NCBI GenBank assembly: GCA_003543115.1
Contig: DPJH01000043.1
Coordinates: 23,007 to 39,165 of the forward strand
Origin: Candidatus Moraniibacteriota bacterium
GTDB taxonomy: Bacteria > Patescibacteriota > Minisyncoccia > Moranbacterales > UBA2206
Length of the DNA: 16,159 nt
Direction of reading: 5' to 3'
Each line of letters opens with the position of its first letter. The stretch's first letter is position 1. The translations under genes and the position numbers were made by a program. Below the pieces are notes generated by a model. It made no database searches and was not told where the DNA came from. It worked only from the letters and a program-made list of their open reading frames with translations. Shown piece by piece: positions 13,297 to 16,159 of the stretch.

Positions 13297-14094
13297 ATGA
13301 AGGGAATTATTTTGTCAGGAGGAACAGCTACCAGGCTTTTCCCTCTGACTGCCACTACTAGCAAGCAGCTTCTTCCGGTGTATAATAGGCAAATGATTTT
13401 TTATCCGCTCAATATGCTTATCAAGGCTGGAATTAAAAATATTTTGATTATAGTTGCGCCGGAACACAGCGGGCAATATCTGAATCTCTTGGGTTCAACT
13501 ATGAAAAAATTCGGAATCAATATCTATTTTGACGTGCAAAAAGTTCCGCGAGGACTAGCGGATGCTTTTATTCTGGGAGAATCTTTTATCGGCAAAAGCA
13601 GCGTGACTATGATATTGGGCGATAATATATTTGAAGATGATATTTCAAAGTCAATCAGAAATTTTAAATCCGGAGGAATGATTTTTGCCAAACAGGTGTC
13701 TGATCCGGAAAGGTTCGGAATCGTTGAGTTTGATGAAGATGGAAAAGCTCTTTCTATTGAAGAAAAGCCTGAAAAACCGAAAAGCAATTTTTGCGTGACG
13801 GGGGCATACATCTATGATAATCGAGTGATTGAGATAGCCAAAAATATGAAACCTTCTTCCCGGGGAGAAATTGAAATTACCGATGTTAATAATGCCTTTT
13901 TGGGAATGAGGGAGCTGACAGTTAAAAAAATTGAAGGAGAATGGCTGGATGCGGGCACTTTCGATTCATTGCTTGAAGCAGGAAACATTGTAAAAAACAA
14001 AGAGATCTACAAAAACTTTGATCCGATCATTGATCAGGCTATTTTAGAATTCAATGAAGAACTGAAAATTTTAGCTAAGAAAAGATTGCAATAA
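13297..14094 (+). CDS. rfbA: Glucose-1-phosphate thymidylyltransferase
   Basis: A 265-residue nucleotidyltransferase that joins dTTP and glucose-1-phosphate to give dTDP-glucose, the first step of the dTDP-rhamnose pathway. Motifs: KGIILSGGTATRLFPLT (2-18), SKQLLPVYNRQM (22-33), LGDNIFED (107-114), EEKPEKPKS (155-163), GEIEITDVN (190-198) and WLDAGTFDSL (216-225). The metal and substrate residues Asp109, Lys157 and Asp218 are in place. Two changes from common RmlA are visible: Ala11 where the motif normally has Gly (GGxGTR), and Arg-Gln in place of Lys-Pro in the LPVxxKPM motif. It is about 25 residues shorter than E. coli RmlA at the C-terminus. It starts five bases after the glyA stop. Confidence 0.93.
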   Translation: MKGIILSGGTATRLFPLTATTSKQLLPVYNRQMIFYPLNMLIKAGIKNILIIVAPEHSGQYLNLLGSTMKKFGINIYFDVQKVPRGLADAFILGESFIGKSSVTMILGDNIFEDDISKSIRNFKSGGMIFAKQVSDPERFGIVEFDEDGKALSIEEKPEKPKSNFCVTGAYIYDNRVIEIAKNMKPSSRGEIEITDVNNAFLGMRELTVKKIEGEWLDAGTFDSLLEAGNIVKNKEIYKNFDPIIDQAILEFNEELKILAKKRLQ

Positions 14095-14138
14095 AATGTA
14101 AAATCTATAAGATTAAAATAATTTTGGAAATAAGAAAT

Positions 14139-15002
14139 ATGAAAATCAAAAAAGCCATTATTGCCGTAGCTGGCTCCGGAACAAGATTATTGCCAGCCAC
14201 AAAATCAATGCCAAAAGAAATGTTGCCAATTGTGGATAAGCCTATAATCCAACTGGTAGTTGAAGAATTGATTGAAGCCGGCATAGAAGATATAATTTTT
14301 GTAACCAGATGGGATAAAAAACCGTTGGAGGATCATTTTGACCATAGCGTCGCTTTGGAAGATGATTTGAGGAAGAATGGAAAAATCGAAACTGCCGAAA
14401 AAATATCCAAAATCGCGGATATGGCTAATTTTATTTATGTCCGTCAAAAAGGACCATATGGGAACGGAACGCCTGTTTTGTCAGCAGCCAGCCTGGTGGA
14501 CGACGAACCGTTTGTTTTTGTGTGGGGAGATGATCTGGTAAAATCAAAAGTCTCATTCACCAAACAAATGATAGAGGATTATGAAAAAAATGAACAACTG
14601 ATGATCGGGGTGCAGGAAGTTCCGCGGGAAGTGGTCAATCGATATGGAATTGTCAAATTGCGAGAAGGCACAAATGAAATTGAAGATATTATTGAGAAGC
14701 CTTCCATCGAAGAAGCTCCATCGCAGCTGGCTGATTTTGGAAGGATGATCCTTGATCAGGAATTTATTAATATTCTCAAAGAAACGTCTTTGGGCAAAGG
14801 AAACGAATTGTGGATTACGGATGCTATCAAAAAATATGTCGAAAGAGGGGGGATTTTTCTTGCCAAGGAGCTCAAAGACGGGCAATGGCTGACGACGGGC
14901 GACCCGCTTAATTACCTTAAGGCTATATTTGCTTATGCATTTGATAGGGAGGACATCAGCGGCGACCTGCATGCTTTTATTTGTTCACAAAAAGAAAAAT
15001 AA
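14139..15002 (+). CDS. galU: UTP-glucose-1-phosphate uridylyltransferase
   Basis: A 287-residue enzyme making UDP-glucose from UTP and glucose-1-phosphate. The N-terminal signature AVAGSGTRLLPATKSMPKEM (9-28) is followed by PIVDKPIIQLVVEEL (30-44). Further motifs are GPYGNGTPVL (105-114), WGDDL (129-133), IIEKPS (184-189) and TTGDPLNYLKA (252-262). The ATG at 14139 is chosen because it places MKIKKAIIAVAG at the usual beginning. An in-frame TTG at 14124 would add five residues without a ribosome site. It follows rmlA by 44 AT-rich bases and abuts the next glycosyltransferase (TAAATG), so it is likely in the same operon. UDP-glucose may be a donor for one of the local glycosyltransferases. Confidence 0.95.
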   Translation: MKIKKAIIAVAGSGTRLLPATKSMPKEMLPIVDKPIIQLVVEELIEAGIEDIIFVTRWDKKPLEDHFDHSVALEDDLRKNGKIETAEKISKIADMANFIYVRQKGPYGNGTPVLSAASLVDDEPFVFVWGDDLVKSKVSFTKQMIEDYEKNEQLMIGVQEVPREVVNRYGIVKLREGTNEIEDIIEKPSIEEAPSQLADFGRMILDQEFINILKETSLGKGNELWITDAIKKYVERGGIFLAKELKDGQWLTTGDPLNYLKAIFAYAFDREDISGDLHAFICSQKEK

Positions 15003-16118
15003 ATGAAAATTGCCATTCAAGTAGCCGATCTGGATCACAGTCGCATCGATGGGACGAGGGTTTATATTCACAATCTATTAAAAAAATTTGGAGAACTGGA
15101 CGCGCAAAATGATTTTTTGTTGTTTCACAGAAATAAATTTAATCCGGAATTGGCTCCGCCAAACTTTTCTAATTTTAATATTATAAAAAAATCGTCTCCA
15201 TTTTTTTGGACTCAAACCGTATTTGCGGCTGAACTTTGGAAAAGCCGCGCCGATGTTCTATGGATGCCTATGGCAGCGCTGCCATTTTTCCGAAGAAAAG
15301 AAATGAAAACGGTGATAACGATCCATGATCTGGCTTTCAAGCATTTTCCGGAGACTTTCACGAAAAAAGATTTGCGAAAACTGAATTTCTTTGCCGACTA
15401 TTCCATCCGGAAAGCTGATAAGATAATTGCCATTTCGCAAGCGACGAAGAAAGATATATTGAAATTCTACCCGGAAATAGACGAGAATAAAATCAAAGTG
15501 ATTTATCATGGCTTCAGCCCGGAAGTTTTCAGCGGAGAACGCAATATGGATGAAGAAAATGCATTAAAAAGACGCTTGGGTGTTATCGGGGGATATATTT
15601 TATATGCCGGCGCTCTGCAGCCTCGAAAAAATATTGAAAAACTGATAGAGGCATTCGAGGATTATAAAAAAAGAACCGGTTCTGCGATAAAGTTGGTTTT
15701 AGCGGGAGAGAAAGCCTGGAAGTGGGAAAAAATTGAGGAAATGGCTCAAAAAAGCTCATTCAAAGAGGATATTATAATGCCTGGAAAGCTCAAATTTTGC
15801 GATATGGGGCACTTATTCCGTGGTTCAAGCGTATTTGTATATCCATCTTTCTATGAAGGCTTTGGAATCACTGTTTTAGAAGCTTTTGCTGCTGGTGTGC
15901 CTCTGATAACTGCCAATAATTCATCTTTGCCGGAAGTGGCAGGAGACGGCGCCCTATATTTTGATGCTCATGACGCAAAAGGACTGAGTCTTCAAATAGA
16001 AAAAATTCTTTCTTCCAGAGATTTGCAAGATGAAATGATAGCTAAGGGAAAAGAAAGGCTGAAAGAATTTTCGTGGGAAAAATGCGCAAGGGAGACTCTG
16101 GCTTATCTTTGCAGGTAG
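15003..16118 (+). CDS. Glycosyltransferase, GT-B fold, GT4-like
   Basis: A 371-residue enzyme. The N-terminal domain includes DGTRVYIHNLL (16-26) and VITIHDLAFKHFPE (104-117). The linker strand ADKIIAISQATKKDI (138-152) leads to the donor domain with GYILYAGALQPRKNIEKLIEAF read as 197-218, and the EX7E motif with Glu285 and Glu293 in YEGFGITVLEA. SLPEVAGDGALYFD is the typical closing strand. It resembles mannosyl- or rhamnosyltransferases of the GT4 group, but the sugar cannot be assigned from sequence. Its ATG directly follows the galU stop, which suggests translational coupling. No terminator is visible in the remaining 41 bases, so the operon may continue beyond the window. Confidence 0.92.
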   Translation: MKIAIQVADLDHSRIDGTRVYIHNLLKKFGELDAQNDFLLFHRNKFNPELAPPNFSNFNIIKKSSPFFWTQTVFAAELWKSRADVLWMPMAALPFFRRKEMKTVITIHDLAFKHFPETFTKKDLRKLNFFADYSIRKADKIIAISQATKKDILKFYPEIDENKIKVIYHGFSPEVFSGERNMDEENALKRRLGVIGGYILYAGALQPRKNIEKLIEAFEDYKKRTGSAIKLVLAGEKAWKWEKIEEMAQKSSFKEDIIMPGKLKFCDMGHLFRGSSVFVYPSFYEGFGITVLEAFAAGVPLITANNSSLPEVAGDGALYFDAHDAKGLSLQIEKILSSRDLQDEMIAKGKERLKEFSWEKCARETLAYLCR

Positions 16119-16159
16119 CGTTTTATGATATTTTTTATTAATATTATTAGCAGAATAAT

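Noticed and set aside
14086..14119. Possible internal promoter before galU (TTGCAA with TATAAG or TAAAAT)
   Set aside because: Spacers are 14 and 22 bases, so neither is credible; the AT-rich gap gives such matches by chance.
16119..16159. TATGAT and an ATTATT/AATAAT inverted repeat at the window end
   Set aside because: No -35 and no stable stem; only 41 AT-rich bases remain, so neither a promoter nor a terminator can be supported.

Overview
The window looks like part of a Candidate Phyla Radiation (Patescibacteria/Parcubacteria) genome, possibly near Ca. Moranbacteria. The clues are a DUF4012 protein inside a polysaccharide cluster, a short Wzz-like protein with an acidic tail ending in a small charged helix, and a scarcity of Shine-Dalgarno sequences. 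Placement rests on remembered family distribution, not on a database search, so it is an inference. All real genes lie on the + strand.

Layout. (1) 1-1871: two translationally coupled genes of unknown function. The first is a strand-rich protein cut by the window edge; the second is a secreted, cysteine-containing protein. A strong intrinsic terminator (1899-1941) closes this unit. (2) 1996-8494: an envelope-polysaccharide assembly block. It holds an O-antigen ligase/polymerase-like membrane protein, two GT4 glycosyltransferases, a Wzz-like chain-length protein and a DUF4012 protein. Between the polymerase and the first glycosyltransferase lies a 150-bp sequence with long imperfect terminal inverted repeats (3455-3604). 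(3) 8620-9381: a two-helix membrane protein with a long cytoplasmic coiled coil, flanked by two intrinsic terminators. (4) 9508-16118: a sugar-nucleotide block in the order rmlC-like, rmlB, rmlD, glyA, rmlA, galU, then a third GT4 glycosyltransferase. It supplies dTDP-sugar (probably dTDP-L-rhamnose) and UDP-glucose.

How it fits together. RmlA, RmlB, an RmlC-like cupin and RmlD would make an activated deoxysugar from glucose-1-phosphate, and GalU makes UDP-glucose. The three glycosyltransferases would build a glycan on a carrier in the cytoplasm. The Wzy/WaaL-like protein would polymerise or transfer it outside the membrane, with the Wzz-like protein setting length. No flippase (Wzx) and no initiating sugar-phosphate transferase are in the window, so the pathway must be completed elsewhere.

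Regulation. Five promoter-like sequences can be read by eye. The best is a perfect TTGACA-17-TATAAT just after the rmlC-like stop codon. Another lies over the end of the first glycosyltransferase gene and shows that the TTG upstream of the second one is a -35 box, not a start codon. Only two of fourteen visible start codons have a clear Shine-Dalgarno sequence. No gene-free stretch exceeds about 175 bases. I see no rRNA, tRNA, CRISPR array, intact insertion sequence or phage gene.
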